Below, in pieces: positions 36,470 through 45,948 of a stretch of DNA of 64,000 nt (its first letter is position 1; each line of letters starts with the position of its first letter). Origin of the DNA: CAVOAK01 sp963664465 (lineage in GTDB: Bacteria; Pseudomonadota; Alphaproteobacteria; UBA8366; CAVOAK01); the NCBI GenBank assembly GCA_963664465.2, contig CAXXSU010000015.1, forward strand, positions 567,286 to 631,285, written 5' to 3'. The translations under genes were made by a program, and so were the position numbers. Under the pieces are notes generated by a model. That model had not been told where the DNA came from. It searched no databases and worked only from the letters and a program-made list of their open reading frames with translations.

Positions 36470-38440
36470 GTGGTCAGTTATTCATCGGACGCTGTGGCTC
36501 GCTATCCGAACCTTCTATCGCCGATCAAGCTCGGCCCGCTGACGCTTCGGCACCGGGCGGTCGTAGCCGGCCACAGCATGGTGATGGGCGAAAACGACGG
36601 GCGCGTGGGCGAGCGACTGTGCGCTTACGTTGCCGCCCACGCCCGGGGCGGGGCAGCGCTCATTGGCATGGAGTCCGCGCCCGTGCACGCGGGCTCGGTC
36701 CACTACGCCCAACAGCTCCGCCTCTATGACGACGCCGTTCTGCCGGGCCTTGCCCGCGCGGCGGAGGCGGTACACGCGGGCGGCTCCTTGCTGTCGATCA
36801 TCCTGTGGCACGGTGGGCACAACGTGACCCATTACGGCGGCCAGCCCGGAGTGGCGCCCTCGCCGATCCCTTCCTACACGATCGGCGAGACGCCCAAGGT
36901 ACTCAGCGCTGGAGAGATTCGCGAGATCGTTGCCGCCTATGGCTCGGCCGCGCGGCGCTGCCGCGAGGCCGGCCTCGATGCCGTCGAGGTACAGACAGCG
37001 CTCGACTATTTGCTTGGGTCGTTCCTGTCGCCGACCCTCAACCGCCGCACCGACGCCTACGGCGGCTCTCCCGAGAATCGAGTGCGCATCGTGGTCGAGA
37101 TCCTGGAGACGGTTCGCGAGGCAACTCGTGGCGAACTCGCGGTGGGAATACGAACCTCGATCGCCCACCTGATCCCCGGCGATCCGCATGACTACGGGAT
37201 TGAAGATTCGCTTGCCGCGATGCGTCATCTCGTCGAACGGGGACTTGTCGACTGGGTGAGCGTCATGACGGGAACGCGCTGGTCGCACGATCGGGGCATC
37301 GCGCCCATGAGCAGGCCCCGCTTGTTTCTTGCCGAGCAATCGGCCCGCTACAAGATCGAGCTCGGTGTTCCCATCGTCGTCGCAGGGCGCATCCGCACGC
37401 CAGGGGAAGCCGAGGCCGTCCTCGTGAACGGCCAGGCCGACCTCATCGGCATGGCGCGCACCTGGATCGCCGACCCGGACTGGATGAACAAGGTCGAACG
37501 CGGCGAAGAGGAGCGCATCCGTCCCTGCATGTCGTGCAACCAGGGCTGCCTCGGATTTGCCCGGCGCGGCCTGCCCGGCACCTGCGTCATCAATCCCGTC
37601 GCCGGACGCGAGTTCGAGCTCGGCGATCCCGAAACCGCCCCGGCGCCGCGCCGGGTGGTGGTCATCGGCGGCGGACCGGGCGGCCTGGAAACGGCGCGGG
37701 TGGCTGCGCTGCGCGGCCACCACGTTCGCCTCTACGAAGCGGAGGACCGCCTGGGCGGGGCGATGCGTCTCGCCGGCGAGGCGCCGCACCGGACCGAGAT
37801 GCTTGCGGTGATCTCGTGGTGGGAGGGCGAACTCGAACGCCTCGGGGTGGAAGTGTCATTGGGCGAGCGGGTTGCGGGTTCCGACGGGCTCGACGCCGAC
37901 GATGTGGTGTGGGCGATCGGCGCCCGCCCCGCGGCCACCGCCATCTGGCGCCTGAGGCCTTACCTCGTGGACGGCATTCCCGGTACGCAAGATCTGCCGC
38001 ACGGGCGCGACGTTCTCGCCGGCGCCCGGTCGGTCTCGGGCGATGTTCTCGTGATCGACGAAGAGGGCGGCTGGATGGCGGTCTCGCTTGTGGAAACGCT
38101 GCTGGCGGCGCCCGAAGTGCGCTCCGTCACGATCGTGACGAGCTGGCGGCCTCTCGGCGGTCCCGAGATTGTCGTGACCCTCGAAGCATGGGACCTTGCG
38201 GCGCGGCTTGAGGAGGCGAACCTCACGGTCCACCTCGAAACGCTGGTCGATTCGGTCGAAGGCGGAACGGCGAGGCTTGCCGGCGGTGAGGCCATCGGTC
38301 CGTTCGACGGAATCGTTCTATCGACCGGGACGGCGGCTCTGGAGTTGCCCGAGGGCGCCCTTGCCGTCGGCGATTGCGTAGCCCCGCGCGGGTTTTGGGG
38401 CGCCACCCACGACGCCGCGGTCCTTGCCCGCTCGCTCTAA
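36470..38440 (+). CDS. NADH:flavin oxidoreductase, OYE family with Fe-S and FAD/NAD domains (copy 2)
   Basis: About 656 aa from GTG at 36,470 (start uncertain: TTG 36,398 or GTG 36,494 also possible). It is collinear with the protein at 24,840: IILWHGGHN, EVQTALDYLLGSFLSPTLNRRTD, the Fe-S motif CMSCNQGCLG, and the FAD/NAD domain VVVIGGGPGGLE. As in copy 1 the AHGY motif is altered (ALDY). It is the first gene of the right-arm plus-strand run. Confidence 0.87.
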   Translation: MVSYSSDAVARYPNLLSPIKLGPLTLRHRAVVAGHSMVMGENDGRVGERLCAYVAAHARGGAALIGMESAPVHAGSVHYAQQLRLYDDAVLPGLARAAEAVHAGGSLLSIILWHGGHNVTHYGGQPGVAPSPIPSYTIGETPKVLSAGEIREIVAAYGSAARRCREAGLDAVEVQTALDYLLGSFLSPTLNRRTDAYGGSPENRVRIVVEILETVREATRGELAVGIRTSIAHLIPGDPHDYGIEDSLAAMRHLVERGLVDWVSVMTGTRWSHDRGIAPMSRPRLFLAEQSARYKIELGVPIVVAGRIRTPGEAEAVLVNGQADLIGMARTWIADPDWMNKVERGEEERIRPCMSCNQGCLGFARRGLPGTCVINPVAGREFELGDPETAPAPRRVVVIGGGPGGLETARVAALRGHHVRLYEAEDRLGGAMRLAGEAPHRTEMLAVISWWEGELERLGVEVSLGERVAGSDGLDADDVVWAIGARPAATAIWRLRPYLVDGIPGTQDLPHGRDVLAGARSVSGDVLVIDEEGGWMAVSLVETLLAAPEVRSVTIVTSWRPLGGPEIVVTLEAWDLAARLEEANLTVHLETLVDSVEGGTARLAGGEAIGPFDGIVLSTGTAALELPEGALAVGDCVAPRGFWGATHDAAVLARSL

Positions 38441-38474
38441 CCACGCGGGCCGGATGTGCCGATCGGAGGTTCCC

Positions 38475-39623
38475 ATGAAGAAACAGGCAATTCACGACAT
38501 GCTGCCGCGCGCCACGCACGACGAGGCGGCACGTCAGGAATTCGTCTTCGCCTTGCGCAGGGAAGTCGTTTTTGAGGCCCGCGTCGGCACGCGCACGATC
38601 TACGACAAGCGGGTCAAACCCGCTTTCCAAAAGCGCCACGGGCGCTCACCCAAGGATCGACACGAAGTTCGCAAGGCGATGCTTGCCGACCCCTACGCGC
38701 AGTTCGCCAGCGCCCTGCGGCTGACGACCCAGGAAGTGATGTGGGATAGCGTCGGCGAAAGTGTCGAGCGCCAGCTCGACGGTCTCATTCGAAAGTCAAA
38801 AACCTTCAAGAACACGCGCGGGACCCTGAGGCTCGACCCGGACATGAAGCTCCCCAGATACCTCACCGCGGTCGACATCCATTGTATGCCCGGAAATTAT
38901 TCGACCGAGTTGACCGGCGACGACGTGTTCGCGGGAGCCATCTATGACCGCGGCGCATACCTTCGCGCGCTCGGCGGCATCGGCGAGTACAACGACGACT
39001 TCGGCCGCACCGCGGCCTCTTACCCTCAGGCGCGCCGTCCTCGGTTCCGGCCGAAACGGATTCTCGACGTGGGTTGCGGAGTCGGTCACAGCACCTTGCC
39101 GTTCTGCGACGCCTACCCGCGAGCCGAAGTACATGCCATCGACGTGAGCGCGCCGGTGCTTCGTTACGGCCATGCGCGCGCCGAAGCATTGGGCAAGGCG
39201 CTCCACTTCTCTCAACAGAATGCCGAACACACTGATTTTGCCGACGGATCCTTCGATCTCGTGATCGGTATTGGCATGCTGCACGAGACGTCGAATAAGG
39301 CCGCGCGGAACATTCTGGCCGAGTGTTTTCGCTTGCTTGCGCCGGGTGGACTTTGCCTCCATTACGAGGCTCGGCCGTGGGACCGCATGAGCCCGTTCGA
39401 CGCATCGGTGCACGATTGGGATACCCACTTCAATGCCGAACCCTTTATCGGCAAGCTGCACGATCTGGATCCGGAAAAGCTGATGACCGAGGCCGGGTTC
39501 GCCAAGAAGAACTATATCGACGAGTATGTTACGAGCGCGTTAGTCGCAAGCGGCTTCAAGGACGAGGTCGGAACCGCGGGTGCCAAGGGGGGTGCGATGT
39601 GGTTCTTTGGAGCGACGAAGTAG
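38475..39623 (+). CDS. SAM-dependent methyltransferase with an uncharacterised N-terminal domain (copy 3)
   Basis: 382 aa with a strong cggagg before the ATG. It has the same architecture as copies 1 and 2 (THDEAARQEFVFALRREV at the N-terminus, ESVERQLDGLIRK, then MT). Motif I is ILDVGCGVGHSTLPFCDA, with the canonical GxG unlike the other two. The last residues AMWFFGATK match AWFFSGAK and ARYFFGAVK of the paralogs, so full length is preserved. It follows the OYE gene by 34 nt. Confidence 0.86.
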   Translation: MKKQAIHDMLPRATHDEAARQEFVFALRREVVFEARVGTRTIYDKRVKPAFQKRHGRSPKDRHEVRKAMLADPYAQFASALRLTTQEVMWDSVGESVERQLDGLIRKSKTFKNTRGTLRLDPDMKLPRYLTAVDIHCMPGNYSTELTGDDVFAGAIYDRGAYLRALGGIGEYNDDFGRTAASYPQARRPRFRPKRILDVGCGVGHSTLPFCDAYPRAEVHAIDVSAPVLRYGHARAEALGKALHFSQQNAEHTDFADGSFDLVIGIGMLHETSNKAARNILAECFRLLAPGGLCLHYEARPWDRMSPFDASVHDWDTHFNAEPFIGKLHDLDPEKLMTEAGFAKKNYIDEYVTSALVASGFKDEVGTAGAKGGAMWFFGATK

Positions 39624-39831
39624 CCCCGCCGATCGGCGAGCCGACAGGGCGGCCAGGGAGTATCCTAAGACGCGAACGCAACCGCGGACGCCGGCCACCG
39701 GTCGGCGGCCTTCGCCGTAGACCGCCTTTGAAGATATTCTCGTCGCGATAGACGAGGCCGCTGACGGAGTGGCCCTCCGGTATCCGCGGATGGTCCTCAA
39801 TCCCAACCGGCCGGCGGGCGCGGTGCCCTGA

Positions 39832-40542
39832 CTAGAAAGCGATCGTCTCGCCGTTGTAGCGCCGGTAGCTGCCGGAGTCCGCCAGCCCGGCGCGGCCTAT
39901 GACTTTGCGCATGCCGGCGATACTTTCCCTCGCATCGGTGCTGCCCGCCGACCCGGCCATACCGACTCCTTTGACGTGGCCGGGGCACAAGGCGAGAACC
40001 GTGATGCCGCGCTCACGCAAGGCTTCGGCCATGAGCGTTGACACCTTGGTCAACGCCGCCTTACTGGAGCTGTAGACAAACGCCTGCAACTGGGCCTCGG
40101 CGTTGGAGCCGATTGTCGACGAGATATGAACGATCTTTTTCTGCTCGCTGGCCGCGACGTTGTCGGCAAACGCCTCTGAAACCTTCATCGGCCCCAGGGT
40201 GTTGGTGCGCAGCACATGCAGCCATTCGTCATAGTCCAAGGTGCCAAACTGCTGTCCCGCGATAGATTCGCCGCGCGGACCGGGGATGCCGGCGTTGTTG
40301 ATAACGACATCGATGGGCTCGCCACGATAGCCCGCGGCGACCGCATCGATCGTGGAGTGGTCGAGAACGTCCAGGGATGCGATTCTTATCCGGCCATCAG
40401 AGGTCCTGGCGATATCTTGAAGTGCCCCAGCCCCCTCAGGATCGCGGCAGCAGGCGATAACATGCCATCCCTCGGAGGCGTATTGACTGACGAATTCGAA
40501 ACCGATGCCGCGATTGGCACCAGTGATCAGGACCCTAGGCAT
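39832..40542 (-). CDS. Short-chain dehydrogenase/reductase
   Basis: 236 aa from MPRVLITGANRGIGFEF. It is a classical SDR: TGANRGIG cofactor loop, NNAGIPGP, catalytic Ser in HISSTIGS and YSSSK (YxxxK). It would carry out NAD(P)-dependent oxidation or reduction of a hydroxyl or carbonyl group. The C-terminus is short (MRKVIGRAGLADSGSYRRYNGETI). It is opposite in direction to its neighbours and is the only intact SDR of the cluster. Confidence 0.87.
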   Translation of the reverse strand: MPRVLITGANRGIGFEFVSQYASEGWHVIACCRDPEGAGALQDIARTSDGRIRIASLDVLDHSTIDAVAAGYRGEPIDVVINNAGIPGPRGESIAGQQFGTLDYDEWLHVLRTNTLGPMKVSEAFADNVAASEQKKIVHISSTIGSNAEAQLQAFVYSSSKAALTKVSTLMAEALRERGITVLALCPGHVKGVGMAGSAGSTDARESIAGMRKVIGRAGLADSGSYRRYNGETIAF

Positions 40543-40833
40543 GGCTTCCCCGGTTGGCTGATGGCAAAAACCTAGCACGCGCCGGCGCTTTGTCAGACAA
40601 ACCTGTTCTTCGCAACCGGACGGATCGCACGTGCCCTGCAGGTCAAAAGCAGGGATTGTCCTGACCAGCCTTTAGGGGATCAAAATTGCCGATCTTGACC
40701 ACCCCAGATGGTGGCCATAGGTTGCGAGCCAATATCCAGCAGTACGTGATCAAATGGCACGAGGTCGAGGTGACGAATTGACCGCCGCCAGGGGCGCAGG
40801 TTTGCCGCCGCGCAACAAAACTGGGCTCGGATC

Positions 40834-42303
40834 GTGAAAGCGGGCACCAGTCGTTCGGAAGCGGTTCGCGAAGGCCTCGGGCATCCGGTCGTCGACGGTG
40901 ACGGCCACATGATCGAGGTCGAGCCAATCCTTGTCGACTATATGAAGGAGACGGGTGGCGACTCATTGGTCCGGGACTACATCGCGTGGTGCGAGGGTCG
41001 TTGGCGCCGTTGGTACGAGGCCACGCCCGAAGTGCGTCGCGCAAGGCACATGCAGCGCCAGCCCTATTGGGGCATTCCGTCGGCCAATACCACCGACCGC
41101 GCGACCTGCATGTTGCCGGGACTCATGCGATCCCGTCTCGATCAGCTTGGCATCGACGTGGCGATCTCGTATCCCACCCTCGGCAACCTTTTGGTCGAAC
41201 AGCCCAACGCCGACATGCGCCGCGGCTTGGTCCGAGCGGTAAATCGGATGAACGCCGATCTTTACCGGCCTTACGGCGACCGGCTCATTCCGGTTGCCGT
41301 CATTCCCATGCACACGCCAACTGAGGCACTCGAAGAACTCGACTACGCAGTCGGAGAGCTCGGTTACAAGGCAATCGTCGCGCAAGGCAGCGTTCGGCGA
41401 ACGATCCCCGAGGAGTACCGGGGTGGCCGGTTTGGCAACACCTACTATGTCGACTACCTGGCAATGGACAGTGAATACGATTACGACCCTGTATGGCGCC
41501 GCTGTGTCGAACTGAAGGTGGCGCTGACCACGCATTCCGGGTCGCAGGGATTGCCCAACCGCACCTCGCCGTCGAGCTTCGTCTTCAATCACGTGGGGCA
41601 CTTCGCCCAACATCACGAAGGGCAGTGCAAAGCCTTCCTCATGGGTGGCGTAGCCCGGCGCTTTCCCGATCTGCGCATCGCGTTCCTCGAGGGCGGTGTC
41701 GGCTGGGCCGTCAACTTGTACAACCAGCTTTTCGAGCACTGGGAAAAACGCAACGTTGAGTCGCTGAAGAAACATCTCGATCCGGCCAAAGTCGATCGAA
41801 ATCTTCTGGTGAGCCTGTTTGAGCGGCACGGCGACGCTCTGCACAAAGCACACCTCGGCAAGGTCCGTGACGGCGACGGGCACTTCTGGAGCCAGTGGGA
41901 CGAGGACCCGGACGATCTCGACGAATTCCGCGCCTCGGGCATTCGCTGCGAAGACGACATCCGCGACATGTTCGTCGACAATTTTTACTTCGGTTGCGAA
42001 GCCGACGACCGCATGATTCCGTGGGCGTTCGCCGCCAAGCTCAACCGGCTCGGGGCCCGCCTCAAGGCGATTTTCTCGTCGGATATCGGCCATTGGGACG
42101 TGATCGACGCGACCGACTGCCTCGCGGAATCCTACGATCTGGTCGAAACGGGACACCTCAGCAAAGACGATTTCCGCGATTTCACATTTGCAAATCCGGT
42201 GGAACTCCACGCCTCCATGAATCCGGATTTCTTCAGGGGAACCGTCATCGAAGATGATGTCGCACGACTGATGGCTGGGCGCGCGGCGCGCGCCGCTGAG
42301 TGA
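40834..42303 (+). CDS. Amidohydrolase-2 family protein (ACMSD-like, copy 2)
   Basis: 489 aa, GTG start. It is collinear with the protein at 21,454: HPVVDGDGHMIEVEP (DxDxH), TTHSGSQGL, RFPDLRIAFLEGGVGWAVNLYN, NFYFGCEADDRM and IFSSDIGHWDV. Both copies share FYFGCEADDRM, which marks them as one subfamily. It should be a metal-dependent hydrolase or decarboxylase. Upstream sequence (40,579-40,833) shows no other gene. Confidence 0.87.
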   Translation: MKAGTSRSEAVREGLGHPVVDGDGHMIEVEPILVDYMKETGGDSLVRDYIAWCEGRWRRWYEATPEVRRARHMQRQPYWGIPSANTTDRATCMLPGLMRSRLDQLGIDVAISYPTLGNLLVEQPNADMRRGLVRAVNRMNADLYRPYGDRLIPVAVIPMHTPTEALEELDYAVGELGYKAIVAQGSVRRTIPEEYRGGRFGNTYYVDYLAMDSEYDYDPVWRRCVELKVALTTHSGSQGLPNRTSPSSFVFNHVGHFAQHHEGQCKAFLMGGVARRFPDLRIAFLEGGVGWAVNLYNQLFEHWEKRNVESLKKHLDPAKVDRNLLVSLFERHGDALHKAHLGKVRDGDGHFWSQWDEDPDDLDEFRASGIRCEDDIRDMFVDNFYFGCEADDRMIPWAFAAKLNRLGARLKAIFSSDIGHWDVIDATDCLAESYDLVETGHLSKDDFRDFTFANPVELHASMNPDFFRGTVIEDDVARLMAGRAARAAE

Positions 42304-42675
42304 AAGGGGTACAAAACCCCAAGCGCAAACAGCCGCCGGTTCACGTCATTTGTGGCATGCCTTCCCGAGAGCGATCATGAGGCGTCCTTTTGCATTGGAC
42401 CGCGGCGTCGGCTGTTGGTATGTTGCGGAGCCGTTGGAGGTGTAAAACCTCCGGCTAGTATGAGGCGTCGCCGCTCCGACGGATCGTCGTCGACTTTGGT
42501 TTGCAAGCTCAGTGCCGGGCGCTCAAGCTCGCGCCCGCAATTCTCGCGCGTAGTCCGTTTGATGAATAGGGAGCCGTGGAGCCAGGGTGGCACTCGCGGC
42601 GGGACTCGCATTCAATAGTCGATTGCCGCCGGTCGCACCTAGACCGCCCGGCAGGGATCAAGGGAGGAGATCACG
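42304..42675. other. Intergenic region with small hairpins
   Basis: No convincing gene. Two small inverted repeats are visible: GGGGT-acaaa-ACCCC at about 42,308-42,322 and a longer one at 42,429-42,456 (AGCC ... GGAGGT-gtaaa-ACCTCC ... GGCT). The second lies about 220 nt upstream of the solute-binding-protein gene. Neither is followed by a U-run, so they are not convincing terminators. The role is unknown. Confidence 0.35.
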
Positions 42676-44214
42676 ATGCGAAAACTTGGGAAGGCGCTGC
42701 TGCGCGGTGCAGCGGCAAGTCTGCTATTTGGTGCGATGGCATTGCCCGCCGCCGCGCAAGACGACAAAGACACGCTCCGCGTCGGCATGTATACCAATTC
42801 GGGAACGCTCGGCGATGTCTACGGCAAGAACTTCATCTGGCCGCACCTCTATTGGTGGGAGGGCTCGTACGATTCGTTTGTGCGGGTCGACGACAGCGGG
42901 AACGTGCTCCCCTTCGCGGCCGAATCCTGGGAGAACATCAATCCGACAACATGGCGGGTGACGTTCCGCAAGGACACTGTTTTCTGGAATGGCCGAAAAA
43001 ATACCGCTGCCAATGTCGGCAAGACCTTCGACTATCTTCTAAACACCGTCGCGGGGAACGCCGCGGGCATCCTGCTCAGCGTGAAATTGGCGAGCTACAA
43101 AGTTATCGACGATTACACGCTGGAGTTCGTCACGGAGCAACCCGATCCCATCTTTATTCCGAAATTGGCGGCGTTCTATGTCGTCGATATGGACGCCTTC
43201 AATGATATGGGCGTCGGCGAGTTTGCCGTCCATCCGGTGGCATCGGGTCCGTTCGAAATTCTGAGCTGGACCGATCAGGAGCAAATCTCCGTTGCCTTCG
43301 ACAAAAGTTGGCGGCCGCCCCACGTGAAGAACATGCACATCATCAACGTGCCCGAGGCGGCGACGCGTGTCGCCGGACTGCTGTCGGGCGAGTTGGACAT
43401 GGCTTACGCTCTGGGGCCGGACGATGTGGCGCGCATCCGCGCGGAAGGGCACACCGTAGCTGTTGAAAGCGCGCCGTTTGCCGCGGCGTTTGGCTTGTTC
43501 ACGGTGGACTTTTCGGGCAAGTGGGGCGGTAATCCGCCGTTCGCCGACAGGCGCGTCCGCCAAGCTGTGAACTATGCCCTTAACAAGGAGGCGATGGTCA
43601 ACGACTTGCTGTTGGGCATGGCCAAGCCGTCGGGTCAACCGGCCGTGCCGACGACCTTCGGCTACAACCCGGATGTGAAGCCCTATCCCTACGATCCTGC
43701 CAAGGCAAGACAGCTTTTGGCCGAGGCGGGATACGCGGACGGGTTGTCCGTTCTGATGGAACCGTCCACCGTGTACGGCGCGGCCACAGACATTTTCCAG
43801 ATCGTGGCGCAGGACCTCGCAAAAGTCGGCATCGATGTTACAATCAATTTACAGCCCTATAACGAGCGGGCGAAGATGTACTTTGGCGATAGCTGGAATG
43901 GCGAAATGACCTCGTTCACGTCGTTCTACTCACCGCCGCAGGATGCGTCGATTGTGTTCACCGTGTTCGGGTGCGATTTGCCCAACACATTCACCTGCAT
44001 TCCGAAGCTCACGCCTCTGATCAAGGCGCAGTCTCAGGAAATGGACCCCGACAAGCGCCTTGCGATTCTACGGGAGCTGATGAAGCTCTCGCACGATGAG
44101 GCGTTGTCGTTGTTCCTGTTTGAGGGTTTCGACATCACCGGTATTGCAAAACGAGTGTCGGGCTACAAAAACTGGAACAAGGTCATCCATTACGAAAACA
44201 TGTCGATCGAGTAG
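42676..44214 (+). CDS. Family-5 extracellular solute-binding protein (copy 2)
   Basis: 512 aa with a strong agggaggag site. Signal peptide MRKLGKALLRGAAASLLFGA...LPAAAQ, cleaved near residue 27. SBP_bac_5 pattern: DTLRVGMYTNSGTLGD, RVRQAVNYALNKEAMV, YPYDPAKARQLLAEAGYADG, and the C-terminal LFLFEGFDITGIAKRVSGY. It is paralogous over its length to the protein at 23,146. No permease or ATPase genes are nearby. A GST-like gene follows about 130 nt downstream. Confidence 0.9.
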   Translation: MRKLGKALLRGAAASLLFGAMALPAAAQDDKDTLRVGMYTNSGTLGDVYGKNFIWPHLYWWEGSYDSFVRVDDSGNVLPFAAESWENINPTTWRVTFRKDTVFWNGRKNTAANVGKTFDYLLNTVAGNAAGILLSVKLASYKVIDDYTLEFVTEQPDPIFIPKLAAFYVVDMDAFNDMGVGEFAVHPVASGPFEILSWTDQEQISVAFDKSWRPPHVKNMHIINVPEAATRVAGLLSGELDMAYALGPDDVARIRAEGHTVAVESAPFAAAFGLFTVDFSGKWGGNPPFADRRVRQAVNYALNKEAMVNDLLLGMAKPSGQPAVPTTFGYNPDVKPYPYDPAKARQLLAEAGYADGLSVLMEPSTVYGAATDIFQIVAQDLAKVGIDVTINLQPYNERAKMYFGDSWNGEMTSFTSFYSPPQDASIVFTVFGCDLPNTFTCIPKLTPLIKAQSQEMDPDKRLAILRELMKLSHDEALSLFLFEGFDITGIAKRVSGYKNWNKVIHYENMSIE

Positions 44215-44342
44215 ATCGAGGGTTAAGAGCGTTTGCACGGAGAGTGGGACGGCAACCGGTACCGGGAACCGCGTGTTCCCGGTACCGGCCCGTCCCGCGG
44301 ACCGCCCCCGTCCGTTGGCTCGGACCAAAATGAAGACATGGG

Positions 44343-45005
44343 ATGAAACTACTTTTTCACGGTAGAGACTTTATCGACAAAGTGCTGGTCGTCGCAGCCG
44401 AGGCCGGTGTGCTCGATCAGCTCGAGTTCATTATCCAGCAGCCATTTGACGAAGACGCCATCATCTGGGAGTACAACCCTCTTGGCCGGCATCCGGCGTT
44501 GGTTCTGGACGACGGTGTGGTGCTCTACCACGGCCTCCTGTGTTGCGAATATCTCGACTCACTGAGCAGCGGGCGCCGCCTGTTTCCGCAGGACGAAACA
44601 CGGTGGAAAGCGGTGAGCCAAGCAATACTCGCCGACGGCCTGTTTGACGCGACATCGGCCCTGGTGGTCCAGGCGCTGCGCGCCCCGGAGGATCGGAGCC
44701 GCCCCGATATGCTCCGCCATCGCAAACGGATCTTCCATGTTCTTCCGGCCATGAATGACCATGCGGCGGCGTTTGGGCCTGACGACTTTCATATCGGACA
44801 TGTCGTTTTTGCGAGCGGTCTGAACTACTACGATCGGCGCCAGCCGTTGCGGCGGGTCGAACTCGATCCGGCCGACGCCGCGTTCGATTGGCGGGCCGAG
44901 CACCCCACCCTTGCAAGCTGGTACGATCGGATTTGCGAGCGACCGTCGCTTCAGATTCGCCCGTCGCAACTTGGCGTTGCGGAGCAAGGAATGCCGAATA
45001 TGTAA
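44343..45005 (+). CDS. GST-like protein with altered glutathione-site residues (copy 1)
   Basis: 220 aa. Thioredoxin-like N-terminal part MKLLFHGRDFIDKVLVVAAEAG and WEYNPLGRHPALVLDDGVVL are recognisable from the GST family, followed by an alpha-helical C-terminal domain ending PTLASWYDRICERPSLQ. The usual SP.SP catalytic stretch is HGRDFI, and the (E/D)S that binds the gamma-glutamyl group is replaced by HG (VLYHGLLCCEYL). It probably does not bind glutathione in the normal way. It is close to the copy at 46,812. Confidence 0.8.
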   Translation: MKLLFHGRDFIDKVLVVAAEAGVLDQLEFIIQQPFDEDAIIWEYNPLGRHPALVLDDGVVLYHGLLCCEYLDSLSSGRRLFPQDETRWKAVSQAILADGLFDATSALVVQALRAPEDRSRPDMLRHRKRIFHVLPAMNDHAAAFGPDDFHIGHVVFASGLNYYDRRQPLRRVELDPADAAFDWRAEHPTLASWYDRICERPSLQIRPSQLGVAEQGMPNM

Positions 45006-45095
45006 ATGGGTCGGGCAGCGGGCCCGCTGATGCAGAGATAGAAATGGACGGCCTGGCTCGACGCAGAGGATGATCTTTCCTTCGGAGAAGACACC

Positions 45096-45938
45096 GTGAT
45101 CAAGCGCCGTTTTGCGACCATCGACATCGGCCAGATCCACTACTGGACGGCCGGGGAGGACAAGCGGGAGGGCGCCCATCCGCCGCTCGTTCTGTTGCAT
45201 GCCTCACCCTTTTCAGGACGCAGTCTGAATGCGCTGACCGAGGCGATGGGCCGCTCGCGCTGGGTGATCGCGCCCGACCACTTGGGCCAAGGCGATTCGT
45301 GCCCACCACAGCAGCGCGATCCCGAAATAGAGTATTTCGGCGACGCCCTGGTCCGGTTTCTCGACGCGATCGGCGTCACCAAATCCGACCTCTACGGCAC
45401 CTCGACCGGCGGTCACGTCGCGATGGACGTTGCCATTCGTTATCCCGAGCGGGTGCGCAAGCTCATTCTCGATGGCGCCGGTCTTTCTTCTGAGCAGCTC
45501 CGGACTGAATACGTCGCCCACGTGCGCGAAAAACCTCCGTTCGACTACAACGGCTCGCAGATGCTGTGGGCCTTTCAGACAGCGAAGGACATGTACCTGT
45601 TCTTCCCCTACTACCAGCGCGACGCCGCCCACCGCCGTACGCGTGACCTTGCCTCGGCCGAGGAACTGCACCTGTTTGCCCTCGAGTTGCTGCGCAACCA
45701 CGACACCTACCGACATGCGTATATCGCGGCGTTCGGAGCCAATCCGGGCGGCCACAAGTACGCGAAGCTCAGCCAGCCGGTGATGCACGCGGCGGGGACC
45801 AAGGACGGAAGCGCCAGCACCTTCGATCAGGTCGCCAAGATGATCCCGGACTGCACCGTGCGGAGGTATCCGGGCAGTGGGCTCACCGTCGACCAATCCA
45901 CGGTTGCGGGCATGTTCGCCGAATGGCTGGACGCCTGA
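45096..45938 (+). CDS. Alpha/beta-hydrolase-fold protein
   Basis: 280 aa, GTG start with cggagaag upstream. The order of elements is normal: LVLLHASPFSG (oxyanion), APDHLGQGDS, nucleophile elbow YGTSTGGHVAMDVA (Ser present) and acid in AAGTKDGSAS. However, the C-terminal region (RRYPGSGLTVDQ) shows no catalytic His. It is the only member of the four domains in this cluster that keeps the Ser. It is followed 10 nt later by a second hydrolase-fold gene. Confidence 0.82.
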   Translation: MIKRRFATIDIGQIHYWTAGEDKREGAHPPLVLLHASPFSGRSLNALTEAMGRSRWVIAPDHLGQGDSCPPQQRDPEIEYFGDALVRFLDAIGVTKSDLYGTSTGGHVAMDVAIRYPERVRKLILDGAGLSSEQLRTEYVAHVREKPPFDYNGSQMLWAFQTAKDMYLFFPYYQRDAAHRRTRDLASAEELHLFALELLRNHDTYRHAYIAAFGANPGGHKYAKLSQPVMHAAGTKDGSASTFDQVAKMIPDCTVRRYPGSGLTVDQSTVAGMFAEWLDA

Positions 45939-45948
45939 GGGAGGGGCC

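Noticed and set aside
40963..42210. 415-codon minus-strand open frame
   Set aside because: It is antisense to the amidohydrolase at 40,834, which has clear motifs and paralog support.
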